Origin: Anas platyrhynchos
Lineage: Eukaryota > Chordata > Aves > Anseriformes > Anatidae
Direction of reading: 5' to 3'
Assembly (NCBI RefSeq): GCF_047663525.1
Contig: NC_092606.1
Coordinates: 69,501-133,500 of the forward strand
Length of the DNA: 64,000 nt
Below, piece after piece: positions 53,291 through 64,000 of the stretch (position 1 is the stretch's first letter; the number at the start of each line of letters is the position of its first letter). The position numbers and the translations under genes were made by a program. The notes beneath the pieces are model-generated. The model was not told the DNA's origin and ran no database searches. It was given only the letters and a program-made list of their open reading frames with translations.

Positions 53291-54162
53291 TGTTGGTTTG
53301 AGTACATCTAAAGGAAGACTTTGATTAGGACCTGAGAGACTGTACTGTATGCTTTGAACGTAACTTTGATTAAGCAACTACATTTAAAAAATCTTTTTTT
53401 AACAAAGCAGCTTGGGACTTCCATTCCCTTGCTTTCTCTTCTAAAGTCAAATGAAATTTGTACCACAATGTATTATCTCCTACTAAGATAAGGGACCATC
53501 CTGAAAGTGGCTTTCATAGGCACTAAGTACTTTGAAACATATGTTGCACTGACCATGGTCAGAGCAAGGGTCACAGATTTATAATATACTAAAAGTAGTG
53601 ATCTTTTCAAAACTTTTTTTTTTTCTTTAAATACTAACAAACTAAAAGCTAAGCATCACGTTTAACTGGAAGTTAAAGAAACAATAATTGCTTGAGTTCT
53701 GACCACAAATGGCATTCCAAGGCAACAGGTTTCCGTGGAGTCACTCAAGCCACAACAGTGGAGCCACATTAGGACTTCAACTCACAGCCCAAGGACTGCT
53801 GTTAGGTTAGCCCAACTTTTGTCTTTCAAACTAAAGCAAAGATTTCTCAAGCTTCTAGAATTCAACACCAGTGCTATTTTCTACAGTAGGAGTTTTGTGC
53901 AGTCTTTTGGAATTACTTTCACTCTAAGATGTACCTTCAGACAAAAGATTGAGTTGGTAAACTTTTATCTACATTCACTTTTAAGATGCACATATAATTT
54001 GGTAAAACTGGAACAGCCTAAGTTTTAACAGTATTAAATATAAATATGAGAAGCACTCATGTTCAATTCTGATTTATGTGTAATTACTGATTTTTAAACT
54101 TGTTCCCACTTTCCTGTTCTCCTGTCAAACTAAACTTATAAAATACTGAAACAGTTAATAAA
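53291..54162 (+). other. PIMREG: PIMREG 3' UTR with AATAAA
   Basis: Presumed 3' UTR. The first clear AATAAA on this strand is at 54157-54162, about 870 bases after the stop codon. Confidence 0.55.
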
Positions 54163-55334
54163 GCCTGTAAACATCCCAGACATCTAGGCTGTCATATGAC
54201 TGGTGTGAGCTTTAGATTGTGTGATTTTTCTGAAGTAGGTTTTGGTTTGTTTTTGTGCTTTTAAATAAACCAACAACAACAAAAAACTTTCTGTGTGGAA
54301 CAGTACCTTGAAGTTATTCCTTGCATGTACTGAAACTCCTTCTATAAAGCTTCCACAAGGATCGTGTCTCATTATTGAAATCTCTTGTATTCTTTTCAAA
54401 AAGGAGGATTGAAGGTCACAGGTTGATGTCTGTTCAGAGATCTATGTCTTTATTTCAGATAGTCAACAATATTAAACAGTTTCTGTACTACCACCATGAA
54501 TAAAAACAGTCTGGGACACTACTGGCTTAAAGACAAGGAAGGTTTTATTTTAGTGACTAATATAAGATTTTAAAAACCAGCACACATCAAAATCTATACC
54601 AGTTGTAGAAATCTTACTCCTTATTTCATATTAAGAAATTCATTATTGTGCATTTTTGAATCTTTACAAGGCAGCCATAAGAAATATAAACATTTGTCAC
54701 CAGATAGAACCTTCTCACTGACAAATAATATCTGAAAGTAAATGCTTCATAAAACTAGACTGAAAGAACATGTACAACTTTGTTTCCTTTTAGGAATTCA
54801 GTTATAAGAGGACTGCCTCTTTCCCTTCCCCACAAATAGAAAAGTTTATACAGAAGGCTTGGGGTTCTGTGAGAAGCCTGCCATTCTGGGTCCTACATCA
54901 GTCCTTGCAGAATAACTTTGTCCATAGAAGTTGTGATTTTTAAATTATGGTTTAGTGTTATGATCTCTGGTACCCCATATCCCAGCAGGTCATGGTAATC
55001 TTGCCTCTCTATTCTGTGCCCTCCCTCTCCCCCCTAAGTTCTGTACAATTTTACAAATAGGAACTTATCTGCCAGAGCTGTTTTGTATTTCCACCACCTC
55101 CACCCTCCCCAGACAATGATAGCCAGTTTCAAAGGTAGCTTATTGGGATAAATACAAATAGAGGATAAACTATCAACCCCTTACCTTGGACTTGGTATAA
55201 AATGAAGGAAAGAGAAATACCAACACCTGACCTTCAATTCCAGAGTCCATGGCACAGGATTCTAGCTGGTCCAGGCCCTTTCCTAGTTCTGAAAAAGAAG
55301 GAGCTCTTTTCATCCAGAAAAATGTATTATTGCC

Positions 55335-55353
55335 TTTTTTTTTTTTTTTTTTT
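55335..55353 (+). repeat. Poly-T run (19 T)
   Basis: Homopolymer in the presumed PITPNM3 3' region. Confidence 0.85.
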
Positions 55354-56520
55354 AATGGGGGACTGAATCTAGGATCATTAGTAGAAACCTATAGTTACAC
55401 TTGAGTGATTAAACAGCACTGAAGTGAAATTACCTTGTGAAAACTACAATTTCTGCTGAAACTATGAACAAAGACAAGGAGGAATCATTGCTCTTACAGA
55501 AGCTGAGGAGGTAAGTTGGAAATTTTTGTGTTTAGAGACTTCTATCCTGAGACAGCTCCAGATGAGGATGAAGAATGCAACTTTCTCCCCTGTGTGCCTG
55601 AAATGAACAATTCAATGCAGAAGTCCTGATTTTAGATCCCAAATTTCAAGTTCTAATCAGAAAAAATTGAAACTATATTGTATAATCGCTTCGTTATTAA
55701 AACAATTAAATTATTATAAAATGGCCCACACTTGAACTGTCTAGCACTTTCATAACATACTTACCTTCTCTCTTGTGAAAGGGGAAAAAAATGGGGAAAA
55801 TCAGTTTTCCCTCAAAAGCTCAGTAACAATTGTTGCAGTTACAGATTTCTAAAGCTAAAAATACCTGTTGTTTTCAGGTATAATAAAAAATGCTTAATGT
55901 TTGTACCAAATATACGAAATTAAACAATACAAAAGGACAAATTTCACTTTTTCTTTCTAAATTTATGCTGTGAAATACATTAAATACATGTGAAATACAT
56001 GAAATAACTATTGTGTATTTGCTTACATTCATAGCCATTCGCTGGCCTAAAGCCTGTAATGTGTAAATAGGAGAACTTGTTCACTAAGAAAGGCAAACAG
56101 GATATTTTGCAGAATGGTGGACCTTCAAGATAAATGTCACTGGATTTTAATATTAGATTAAGGTGCGTCAAATGTCTTTCTCTGTGGTTTACTGGTAGCT
56201 GCTCTTCTACATAAGCAGTGAGAAGTTTTACCTTTGTTTAGAAATGACTTCCCTAAGTAGTAGAGGCTCAGGAGAAGCAATCTGTAAGAATGAAGACTAT
56301 TTTCCTCCAAACAAATCAAAATGGCAGCTTTCATGAACCCCAAGGAACAAGAGGAATAGTTAATGCCATGTCAATTTTACACTTAACAAAATTTTATGCA
56401 GAAATAGATATAAACCATGCCACAAAACTAAATAGGCATACTTTAGTCAAGCAAGAATCTGTTTGAAGCGCACCAGTGTACTCAGATACATTTTTTTAAT
56501 TGAATAAACAGCCATTGTTT

Positions 56521-56541
56521 AAAAAAAAAAAAAAAAAAAAA
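56521..56541 (+). repeat. Poly-A run (21 A)
   Basis: Homopolymer in the presumed PITPNM3 3' region. Confidence 0.85.
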
Positions 56542-58661
56542 GAGCTTACAAATTTGCACATTGGGTCAAGAAAGAACACTGAAAACTACTCTAAATTTGG
56601 GTTAAAGAGCTAGGTGTGACACTACTGGGAAAGCATTTGTAAACCTAAAGACTGCTTCAGTGTAGTTTCTGGAGATCTTTCATTTAGCTTTTGTAGCTGG
56701 CTGACTTGCCAACAGAGCAAAACAACCCCAGCCCTTGTGTATTGCAGTTACCTAATGAATGTGAGCTACCAAACTTCTCATAGCTTTCCTAAATCTTCAG
56801 CAAACATTACTCCTTCCCTTAAATGAAGCATTATAAAAGAACAACTTTCTGATGTGCCAGAAATCTTTCAGGAAGTTTGAAATAGGTAACTGACAATCTT
56901 GGTAAGTGATAAGCTTAAAACCAGGAAAGATAGACACAAACAAAACCCCCAGCTTTCATTTATAAGCTATTTTGCTGCCTTTTAGGACAAAAGCCACATT
57001 ACTAGGCCCTTCAAAAAACACACTGAAACTTTTATGTTAACAGGAAGTTACTGGGTTTCCTTCTGCACCATCAGAATACTTTTCTATTCCATTATTGTTT
57101 TACACAGTGACTTTGAAATCATTAATCAACAGACTTCTTTCTGTTCCAGCTATAGATTAGGAAAACCTGAAAGTAAAAGGGTGGGGATGACAACCTGCAA
57201 CTCCACAAAAGTGCATGTGCTGGGGAGAAACCAAATCCCCCTACTGACTTCCAGTTTTCTCAGGGTCAACAGTCTGGAGTTTTAATTTTTGAAGAAAAAA
57301 AAAATAATTGTGCACTAGCAACTTCGTTGCAGGTTTTGAAACATGCATCAGTTCTATCATGGAAGTTCGCTTGGTGAATTTATAGTTTGGTGGAAATATT
57401 TGCATAAAGAAGCTGCAAACTGCAGCTACGTTAAACTAATTAAAATGTTTAGTTTAGAAATATTATCACCTAGAGAAAACTTCACACATTTTTACTTTTA
57501 ATACGTTAATTGAGAGATCCGAGATAAATTTAAATCAGTAGGAAAATGTCTACTTGGCACCTGTAATTTGTCGTCTCCATTCTTTGAAGCTCATAGGCTG
57601 TAATTCTGACTGCTACAGATTGTCTTAGCACAGTAGTTGCTGTAAAGCATGAGAAGGTAAATAATTTACTCCCAGGAATTCCATTAGCATTTATCACTTT
57701 TTCCTCCTCCAGCTTAAAGTTTCTTGTTAAAATAATGCAAAAATTGATTGCTCTGAAGTCTGCAGATCCATTAGTAAAAAAGTTACCTTTAGGTTACCAT
57801 CTTAGGATCTGTTTCAGACTTAGATGGTCAGAGACATCTCCTTACTCACAGTAGTTAATACATTTTGCACAGTCACCAAGTTCAACAAAACAATGTGATT
57901 TTTGTACACTTGCACAGCACTTTGTACACAGCAACACTAACTACTTCAAACCGTGGCAGAGACATTTATTTCTAACACGAAGCATTTATGATTTGGTTCA
58001 TAGGTGGAGTTCTCCAAATTACTTGATGTACAGCACTTCAGACAACATGAGTGCCTATATCTGAGTCCGTTGACCAACAATGTAAGCTGAAAGGATATCT
58101 TGGGTTAAAGGCACCCAACAAGCATCTTGCTGTACAAATTCTGATTACCCATTATTGTATTCCCTCTTCCTCTTTCCTTGCAAATGTATCTCTTTATCGA
58201 AAGTGAAGTGGCAGCAGATAAAACTAATGTTTAAAGTGCAAACTTTCCCTGTAACCCATGGGACCTACTGTTTATACTGCTTTGGGTGCAGCTAGTCAGC
58301 TGCTACCACAATCCTTCTTTTGAATAAAAAACAGCTTGTTGCAGCTTTTTCTCTTATTGCACATTTTATTGTATCTATTGTACAAAATAACCAAAGATAA
58401 TTTTTTTTTTTTCCTGTTGCTTTGATGTTTTAAGCACTTGGCGATAGTTTTAGATTGTTTTAAAATTTCCCAATAAACATGTCAAGAGGAACGAACTGCA
58501 AGTTCCCTGGTTGGTATAAGAAGGCATTTTCTAGAGCAGGAACAACTCCAAGGTACAGGTTCCTCTCTACATTTTCTAGTTTGAAGCTGCCTAAATATTA
58601 TCTTTGAGGCATGATTACAAGTTTAAGGGGGTGGCATCCAAGATCAACATCCCCCGGCTTC

Positions 58662-58970
58662 CTAGGGGACAGATTCAAACTTGTGAACTCCACCTTTAAC
58701 CCATGCAATGGAGGGCAAATGTCTGTCATGATCTTTGTCTGATTCGGGCTGGCTTTGGGCACGCTCTGGTTTAGGGTTTGAAGAAGGTGGGTCAGGCTGC
58801 TGCACAGACATAGTCCTGCGGAGATGGTTTCTCTTGCGCAAAAACTCAGGTTGGGAGTGAAGGCCAAAGCTGCCTTTTCTCAAGATCATCCGAGAGTTGT
58901 TCTTTTTGGGTCGTGAATGAAGACTGAACTCCAGTGAAGCCAAGTGGGCTGCATAACCCTCACTGAGGAA
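58662..58970 (-). CDS. PITPNM3: PITPNM3 terminal coding exon
   Basis: Minus-strand acceptor cctgtttcag| at 58971; phase 0; 102 codons plus TAG. It encodes '[20 protein letters not shown]' and the conserved basic tail ending '[10 protein letters not shown]'. Confidence 0.95.
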   Translation of the reverse strand, partial: FLSEGYAAHLASLEFSLHSRPKKNNSRMILRKGSFGLHSQPEFLRKRNHLRRTMSVQQPDPPSSNPKPERAQSQPESDKDHDRHLPSIAWVKGGVHKFESVP

Positions 58971-61658
58971 CTGAAACAGGAAGGAAAGAGAGTGACAAAT
59001 TACTGCTGCCTCAACCTATGAGCTCTATGAGGAGTTCAGTTCCTATCTTTGGCAATTTAGTTATATATATATAAAAGACTTAATATGTCTCCTCTCCTTT
59101 TTAATTTCAGTGAATTGTTCGATTTTTTTGTTCAGCAATATGCAACACATGTACTTGCAGGTACAACCTGTGACCATTCAATTCTCTTTATGATTCACTC
59201 AGCCAGAAAATGCCTCATCTGAGACCAAAACTGCCCTTCTTTCTCTGAAAGACTGTCCCTGCTCTTTATCTTGCGTGTGTGTGCACGTGCGTGCGTGCAT
59301 ACATTCACGCACATGCATTTCCTTACTCCTCCCAAGGACTTCCTGGTTGAGCAGCAACAATTACTTACTTGACACTGTGCCTGGTATTTCTTTGTTGAAC
59401 GTCCAACTATGTAGATCTGTGATGGCGACAGAGCCAAGACATTGTAAACAGAAATATCTTTCATGGAACCATATGCAGCACAGATTTTGATGTGGCACTG
59501 AAAAAAATAATATTACTTCCAAAGTTAATGCTCTGATTATTGAACAGCATGCACTACAAGGATGGCACTTGTTTTGCATCGAAGAAACAGGCAAACTCAC
59601 TGTTAACAAATGCTGTAAACCACACACAGCTAAAGCTGTTTGCCTGCATGCCAGCAGAATTACAAATATGCAGAGAGAAAAGAATAAGTAGTTCATCGAT
59701 TTATTTGTAATACCATATGCCAGGAGGTACTTTTGGATATTTTATTTAGCATTTCCTATTCTTTGAAAAGTAAGAAAAGAAAGGAGGAATGGCAAAAATA
59801 CTTTATAATGGCCAATAGGATTTACTGTTCAGTCAATTACATCCTCTAGAAAAAGGTTTCAGGAATATAAACTTCTTTCTAGTACCTCTTGCATGAGATT
59901 CCGTAGAAAAATAGTCTTTTGTCGCAGTGGGTCATGAACGAGTCCATCAGAGAAGAAGATCATTCCTTGTGGGAAGTTGTGTTGAGACAACCATGAAACC
60001 ACACGCTGCTTTTGCATATCTGGACGGCCAGTAATATAGATAATCAGATACCCCAGGTCCTGCCAATGTCTGTCAGAAACAACAGATAAATTACATAGAT
60101 GCAGAAAAAGAAATAATGCCCAAAAGACAGGTTAGTATTTCTTTGCTCAGCATGGACCCAGTTAGAAATCAGACATGACCCTTCAACAGATAGAAAGCAC
60201 CCTGTCTGCTCCTAGTGAAAAATTATGCAATTATATCTACATCTTGAGGGAGATAGAATAAAGCAAGTGATAGTCTCATACCATAAGTTATGTAAAACAT
60301 AATAGCTATTTAAAAATGGATTTAGAATAGTCCCTTTGCTGTACCTCAAGTCCTCCTACCTTTGAAATGTATTGCGAGATTCTGTCATTTTAAATGAAGG
60401 AAATGGAAAATTCTTGAAAACTGGCATCTCTGCATTCCAAAATGTGAGTTGTACTTCCTCACCCTGTGCAGTGTTAACAGACTTGCAAGAATGAATTAAA
60501 AGCATTCTAACTTTTCATCCATAAAACTCTCCTATGCTCATGGCGCTTGGTATTTCTAGAGCAGAAGTATGTCCTTACTTGAAGTTAGTGAAACACAAAA
60601 TACACTCTTTGCTAACCACAGTAACAATTGGAATCTTTATTAATTAATTACTTGCACTTTAACACCATGTTCATTTGAATATGCAATTTTCAATCTTTAT
60701 CCAACTTAAACTACAAATTTCCAAGTAAACCATAGCATTCTAAGATTCCTCTGAAAATCAGGCAGGCCTGTTGTCCAAGCAAATGCAGAAATATACCTGC
60801 AAAGCATTCTAGCCTTTAAAGAATTTTTGCATCCTTAGTTTAAAAAATTATATATTCTGTTCCATTCCCCCCTATTGTGTTCAAACAGAAAAGTCAGAGA
60901 TTGAGAAAGCGAAGCATGAAAACTTCACTTACCTGACAACATCAACAGCCCCAGCTCGGACTTTGGGATCACTTCCCATAATTGAAACACTTGCTGCAAA
61001 TGAACCATCAATGCTGAACACAACACATTCCATTCCTCGGGGAAGCACAGTCAGATAGCTTGTGGCACTGCTCTGGTCCCCTCTGGAGAGCCAAAGGAAT
61101 AAATACTTTTTACAACCATAGTGTGAGAATATTTTCTGCACATTCTAGTTAAGGACTGTCTAGATCTGCGGTTTCAAATATCTCTATCAAGTAGGTATTC
61201 CGATTTCAGTCCTATGTGGGGCAATTAAAACCTAAGCTTTTAGGAAATTGCTTTCCAAAATGAAATTTGGAAGCTGATGTTAATAAGAAATCGCATTTGT
61301 ACAAATACATATAACAATTCATAAAAAAAAAAAAGCACCAAAAAACTTAAGAACTCAAACTTTGGATGCTATCTGTCTACATATACACATAGATAATATG
61401 CGAATTCTCTGTGGATCTACATCGCACACAGAATCATCTAGGTTGAAAAAGACCTCCAAGATCACCTACTCCAACCTCTGTCCTAATGCTAACAAGTCAT
61501 CCACTAAATCAGATCACTGAGCTCTACATCTAAATGTCTTTTAAAGACCTCCAGGGATGGTGACTCAACCACTTCCCTGGGCAGCCCATTCCAATGCCTA
61601 ACAACCCTTTTGGTAAAGTTCTTCCTAATATTCAACCTAAACCTCCTCTGGCAGAAAT

Positions 61659-61696
<38 letters not shown>

Positions 61697-63557
61697 CCAA
61701 CAGTCTACAATTACTGGCAAATTCTCAGAAATTACAAGGGAAGAACTGATAAGTACCTTTTATTTATTGGCATCTTTCTGCTTATGACTACCAGCTTTTC
61801 TCCACTAAATAACCAATAGAATAATATTAGCATTAGCCATCTCTCTATCATTTCAAATAACAATAGAAATGCCAATCCAGAAAAGTAAAGCAAACCAAAA
61901 TAACCTACCCCTAAACAGAACCAAGCCAAAAGAAAAATGCAATTGCAGATGGCTTTTCATATACTTGATGATCCTTAAGGGTCCCTTCCAATTCAGGATA
62001 TTCTATGATTCTATGATTCTATATGCGAGATGCCATGCCACCTTCTGTTCATGACGACCTCCCCAAGAGGTCTGGACTCTAATAAAGCACAAAGTGATCC
62101 GAAGTCTTATTATTCCACGATATCATGGTCCTTAAAAAAATGTGATCTGAAGACCACATTGTCCTTCCTTTAAAAAGATGATCACTGTATGATATAGAAA
62201 TTTATATATGATGATGAAGATTCTTAAAATATGTGCAAATTACATTACAGCTTAACAGGCAAAGACGGGACAACTCTGATTCCTGTTTGAAACTCATTCC
62301 TGCAGTCTAAATGCCCATGGGTACTTAGCTTCCCTGTACACCTTAATTTATGTTCATGTAACTGTCTTTTCATAAATTGATGGTTTGTTATACAACACTG
62401 AAGTAAAATATTTCTTCCTCCATTAGCACTACACAAGACTGAAAATTGACTTTGGACTTGATTAATGGGTGGATAATGTCACATTCAGTTTCAACTGAAT
62501 TCATCACTCTGATTGTGCCTCCAAAGTAGAGGCTCAAAGAAAACTGTAAAACTATTTTCTACTTGGGTATGTGATTTAATTCTAAGTGCAATGCTAAATT
62601 AATGTCATTTATTTATTTATTTTAATCCAGCACAGGAATTAAACATCAAAATTTTTAAAAGCACAGCTACCCTAGTCTTGCACCTATGCCAACAAATCTT
62701 ACTTCATATATTTTCACTTTTTATACATGACAACACAGTATTTTTTTCAAATACAGGAAAACCAGGGGAGTTGACTTCAATAAAACGTTACTCTGAGATA
62801 CTTTTTTTTCCCCCCAGTTTAGAATAAACATTCTTACGTACAGAATTAAAGCGACTCTTTCAATTAGCCTGCTATCAACACACACATTGCTGGCTGAGAA
62901 TAAGACAGTACATCCTCTACTGTTAATTTCAACAATAAAAGCTTCTTATTGGCTTGAAGAACATGAAGCCATACCCTTCAGCAATCTTTTCTCCAATGAA
63001 GAAGCTCTGAAATAAACCAAATCATACACTCTTGCCATAAGAAAACTGAATAGTCATCCAGTCATCTTATTTTGCACTAAATTGAATTATGTTGAAGTTT
63101 TGTGTTGCAGGAAGGATAGGTAAGACCCATTGGGCATGACACCTTTAAGCTGGCCAGTAAACAGATGACCACTGTTTCAAATCTAAACTGATAACACAGC
63201 AAGAAAACCAAGAAAAATAATTAAATTTGTCACTGGACAGCTGAAGCACAAAGAAATTAAATTATCTGCCTAAAGCCACACAGAAATCTGTTGTTTAATA
63301 TAGAACTGACCAAATTTCCCCTCCATACACACTTCAATCTTGTACATGTCGATGTCTTCCTGATCACAAGAGCCCATCACACCTGCAGTTCCAGCTTAGA
63401 GTTATTACCTGACCACCATTTTGATGGGATACACACCAACTCTCAATCTCTTTTGTTTGGGTATGCTGTAAGATATCCGGCCACTGCTGTTGGATATCTC
63501 TGTGTCAAAGTACACCCATCTACCCGAAGATGGCTCAGTCATTATGAAGATATCAAC
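58662..63557 (-). CDS. PITPNM3: PITPNM3 (Nir1), C-terminal five coding exons; gene continues past the right edge
   Basis: Complement of joined 63409-63557, 60933-61082, 59886-60069, 59369-59497 and 58662-58970 gives 306 C-terminal residues with every phase consistent. The exons encode the LNS2 (lipin/Nir/SMP2-like) domain: '[20 protein letters not shown]', '[20 protein letters not shown]', '[20 protein letters not shown]', '[20 protein letters not shown]', then the PITPNM tail '[20 protein letters not shown]' and '[20 protein letters not shown]' ending 'KFESVP'. The tail points to PITPNM3 rather than PITPNM1/2. The family binds phosphatidic acid and phosphatidylinositol at ER-plasma membrane contacts; PITPNM3 lacks the N-terminal PITP domain and has been described as a CCL18 receptor and a cone dystrophy gene in people. 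The lipin DxDxT motif is degenerate here (SIDGS), so the domain should bind but not hydrolyse phosphatidate. Confidence 0.95.
59272..59316 (+). repeat. GT/GC-rich alternating microsatellite
   Basis: Alternating purine-pyrimidine 'tgcgtgtgtgtgcacgtgcg' and following units in the last PITPNM3 intron; a potential Z-DNA-forming stretch. Confidence 0.7.
59369..59497 (-). CDS. PITPNM3: PITPNM3 penultimate coding exon
   Basis: Minus-strand acceptor tttttttcag| and donor TGTCAA|gtaagt; 129 nt, phase 0 to 0. It encodes '[20 protein letters not shown]' and '[16 protein letters not shown]', the end of the LNS2 domain. Confidence 0.95.
59886..60069 (-). CDS. PITPNM3: PITPNM3 coding exon, LNS2 core
   Basis: Minus-strand acceptor tttctgacag| and donor CAAGAG|gtacta. 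It begins with the last base of the split Arg codon and reads '[20 protein letters not shown]' to '[11 protein letters not shown]'. Phase 2 to 0. Confidence 0.95.
60933..61082 (-). CDS. PITPNM3: PITPNM3 coding exon, start of LNS2
   Basis: Minus-strand acceptor ggctctccag| and donor GTCAG|gtaagt; 150 nt, phase 2 to 2. It encodes '[20 protein letters not shown]' and '[20 protein letters not shown]'. Confidence 0.94.
61428..61655 (-). mobile_element. CR1 LINE 3' fragment
   Basis: 'cacagaatcatctaggttga', 'aaagacctccaagatcacct' and 'ggtgactcaaccacttccct' mark a minus-oriented CR1 copy in a PITPNM3 intron. It is cut near 61,655, next to a long T run. Confidence 0.92.
61663..61696 (+). repeat. Poly-T run (34 T)
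   Basis: The longest homopolymer in the window, abutting the broken end of the CR1 fragment. It could be the poly-A tail of a minus-strand retrocopy, but no body was identified. Confidence 0.9.
61965..62025 (+). mobile_element. CR1 LINE 3' end, plus orientation
   Basis: 'gatgatccttaagggtccct', 'tccaattcaggatattctat' and two further 'gattctat' units form the CR1 terminal end. It faces away from the minus-oriented copy about 300 bases to the left. Confidence 0.9.
63234..63295 (-). mobile_element. MIR-like SINE relic
   Basis: 'ggacagctgaagcacaaaga' followed by 'aattaaattatctgcctaaa' and 'gccacacagaaatctg' matches the reverse MIR pattern (GAAACTGAGGCACAGAGAGGTTAAGTAACTTGCCCAAGGTCACACAG). Confidence 0.65.
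63409..63557 (-). CDS. PITPNM3: PITPNM3 most upstream exon in the window
   Basis: Minus-strand acceptor gttttcgcag| and donor GTCAG|gtaata; 149 nt, phase 0 to 2. It encodes '[20 protein letters not shown]' and '[13 protein letters not shown]'. The donor phase matches the next exon. Earlier exons are outside the window. Confidence 0.92.
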
Positions 63558-64000
63558 CTGCGAAAACAATACAACAGGTACACAGAGGGTGCCTACTATC
63601 ACACAAGACCTGCCAAGCCTACATCCCATTAGTATCTCCAATTGTGTCTTGTACCAAAAGCTAACAAAGTTTCAAGGAACCTTAAAACTCAATAAAAACT
63701 TCATAGAGGATCCTCTCAATTAGAAATGTTTCCTAACACACAGTACAAGAGTTTACTGTTGCTTTGACCATTTAAAGCACCCATCTTAACATTGCCAATG
63801 TCAAGAGCATATAGAGCTCAGGACTTTAGGAGGAACATCAAACTAGAAAAAAGATCATTTCAGCTTGCGTGTGTGTATTAAGTTTTTGCATACTAAACCT
63901 ACAAAAGGGAAAAAAATCAGCTGGTTATTAAAAGATGAAATCTTTCTCAAATCATAACATTGCTTTCAAACAAAAAGCCTACACATCTCAAATTATCAAG
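63558..64000 (-). other. PITPNM3: PITPNM3 intron, cut by window edge
   Basis: AT-rich intronic sequence. No exon or recognised repeat was seen. Confidence 0.6.

Larger units (their letters stand above)
54544..58661 (-). other. PITPNM3: PITPNM3 3' UTR (presumed)
   Basis: Gene-free sequence downstream of the PITPNM3 stop codon on the minus strand. Minus-strand AATAAA hexamers occur at 58365-58370 (about 300 bases after the stop) and 54544-54549 (about 4.1 kb after it); a long alternative 3' UTR would reach within 400 bases of the PIMREG end. A T19 run (55,335-55,353) and an A21 run (56,521-56,541) are present. No other gene was recognised. Confidence 0.5.
61083..63408 (-). other. PITPNM3: PITPNM3 intron
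   Basis: A 2.3 kb intron with two CR1 pieces of opposite orientation, the T34 run and a MIR-like relic. No other exon was recognised. Confidence 0.7.

Overview
This is vertebrate nuclear DNA, almost certainly from a bird. Genes are split into short exons with GT-AG introns, two promoters are CpG-rich, and the interspersed repeats are mostly 5'-truncated CR1 LINEs, several ending in the typical 3' terminal repeat (ATTCTATGAT-like). A few very old MIR-like SINE relics are also visible. There is no sign of bacterial, plasmid or viral organisation. Species cannot be fixed from the sequence alone.

Layout: 1-6,400 is intergenic, with CR1 relics and no recognised gene. SMTNL2 (smoothelin-like 2, + strand, 9 coding exons, 7,008-28,736) follows a CpG island and ends in a calponin-homology domain. 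An extra open exon at 11,921-12,122 has the right phase to be an alternative first exon. 28,737-33,780 is intergenic with two CR1 copies and one unidentified exon-like minus-strand segment. TEKT1 (tektin-1, + strand, 7 coding exons, 34,817-40,069) carries a non-canonical GC-AG intron and has RFX/FOX-like sites upstream. FBXO39 (- strand, 3 coding exons, 40,982-44,095) is tail-to-tail with TEKT1. A relatively intact CR1 copy lies at 45,949-46,860. PIMREG (+ strand, 4 coding exons plus an untranslated first exon, 48,405-53,290) has a CpG island promoter with two CCAAT boxes, a GC box and a CHR-like element, preceded by ten perfect GTCAC repeats. The last five coding exons of PITPNM3 (- strand, 58,662-63,557) close the window; the rest of that gene lies beyond the right edge.

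The five genes are not one pathway: a cytoskeletal/contractile adaptor (SMTNL2), an axonemal microtubule-lumen protein (TEKT1), an SCF substrate receptor (FBXO39), a mitotic regulator (PIMREG) and a lipid-binding PITP-family member (PITPNM3). Exon boundaries were worked out by hand from splice signals, reading phase and remembered similarity to the mammalian proteins. For all five genes the phases close exactly, giving 471, 402, 439 and 290 residues for the four complete ones. I saw no previously undescribed system. The items most worth checking are the alternative SMTNL2 exon, the TEKT1 GC-AG intron, the PIMREG promoter architecture and the unknown exon-like segment near 31.3 kb.
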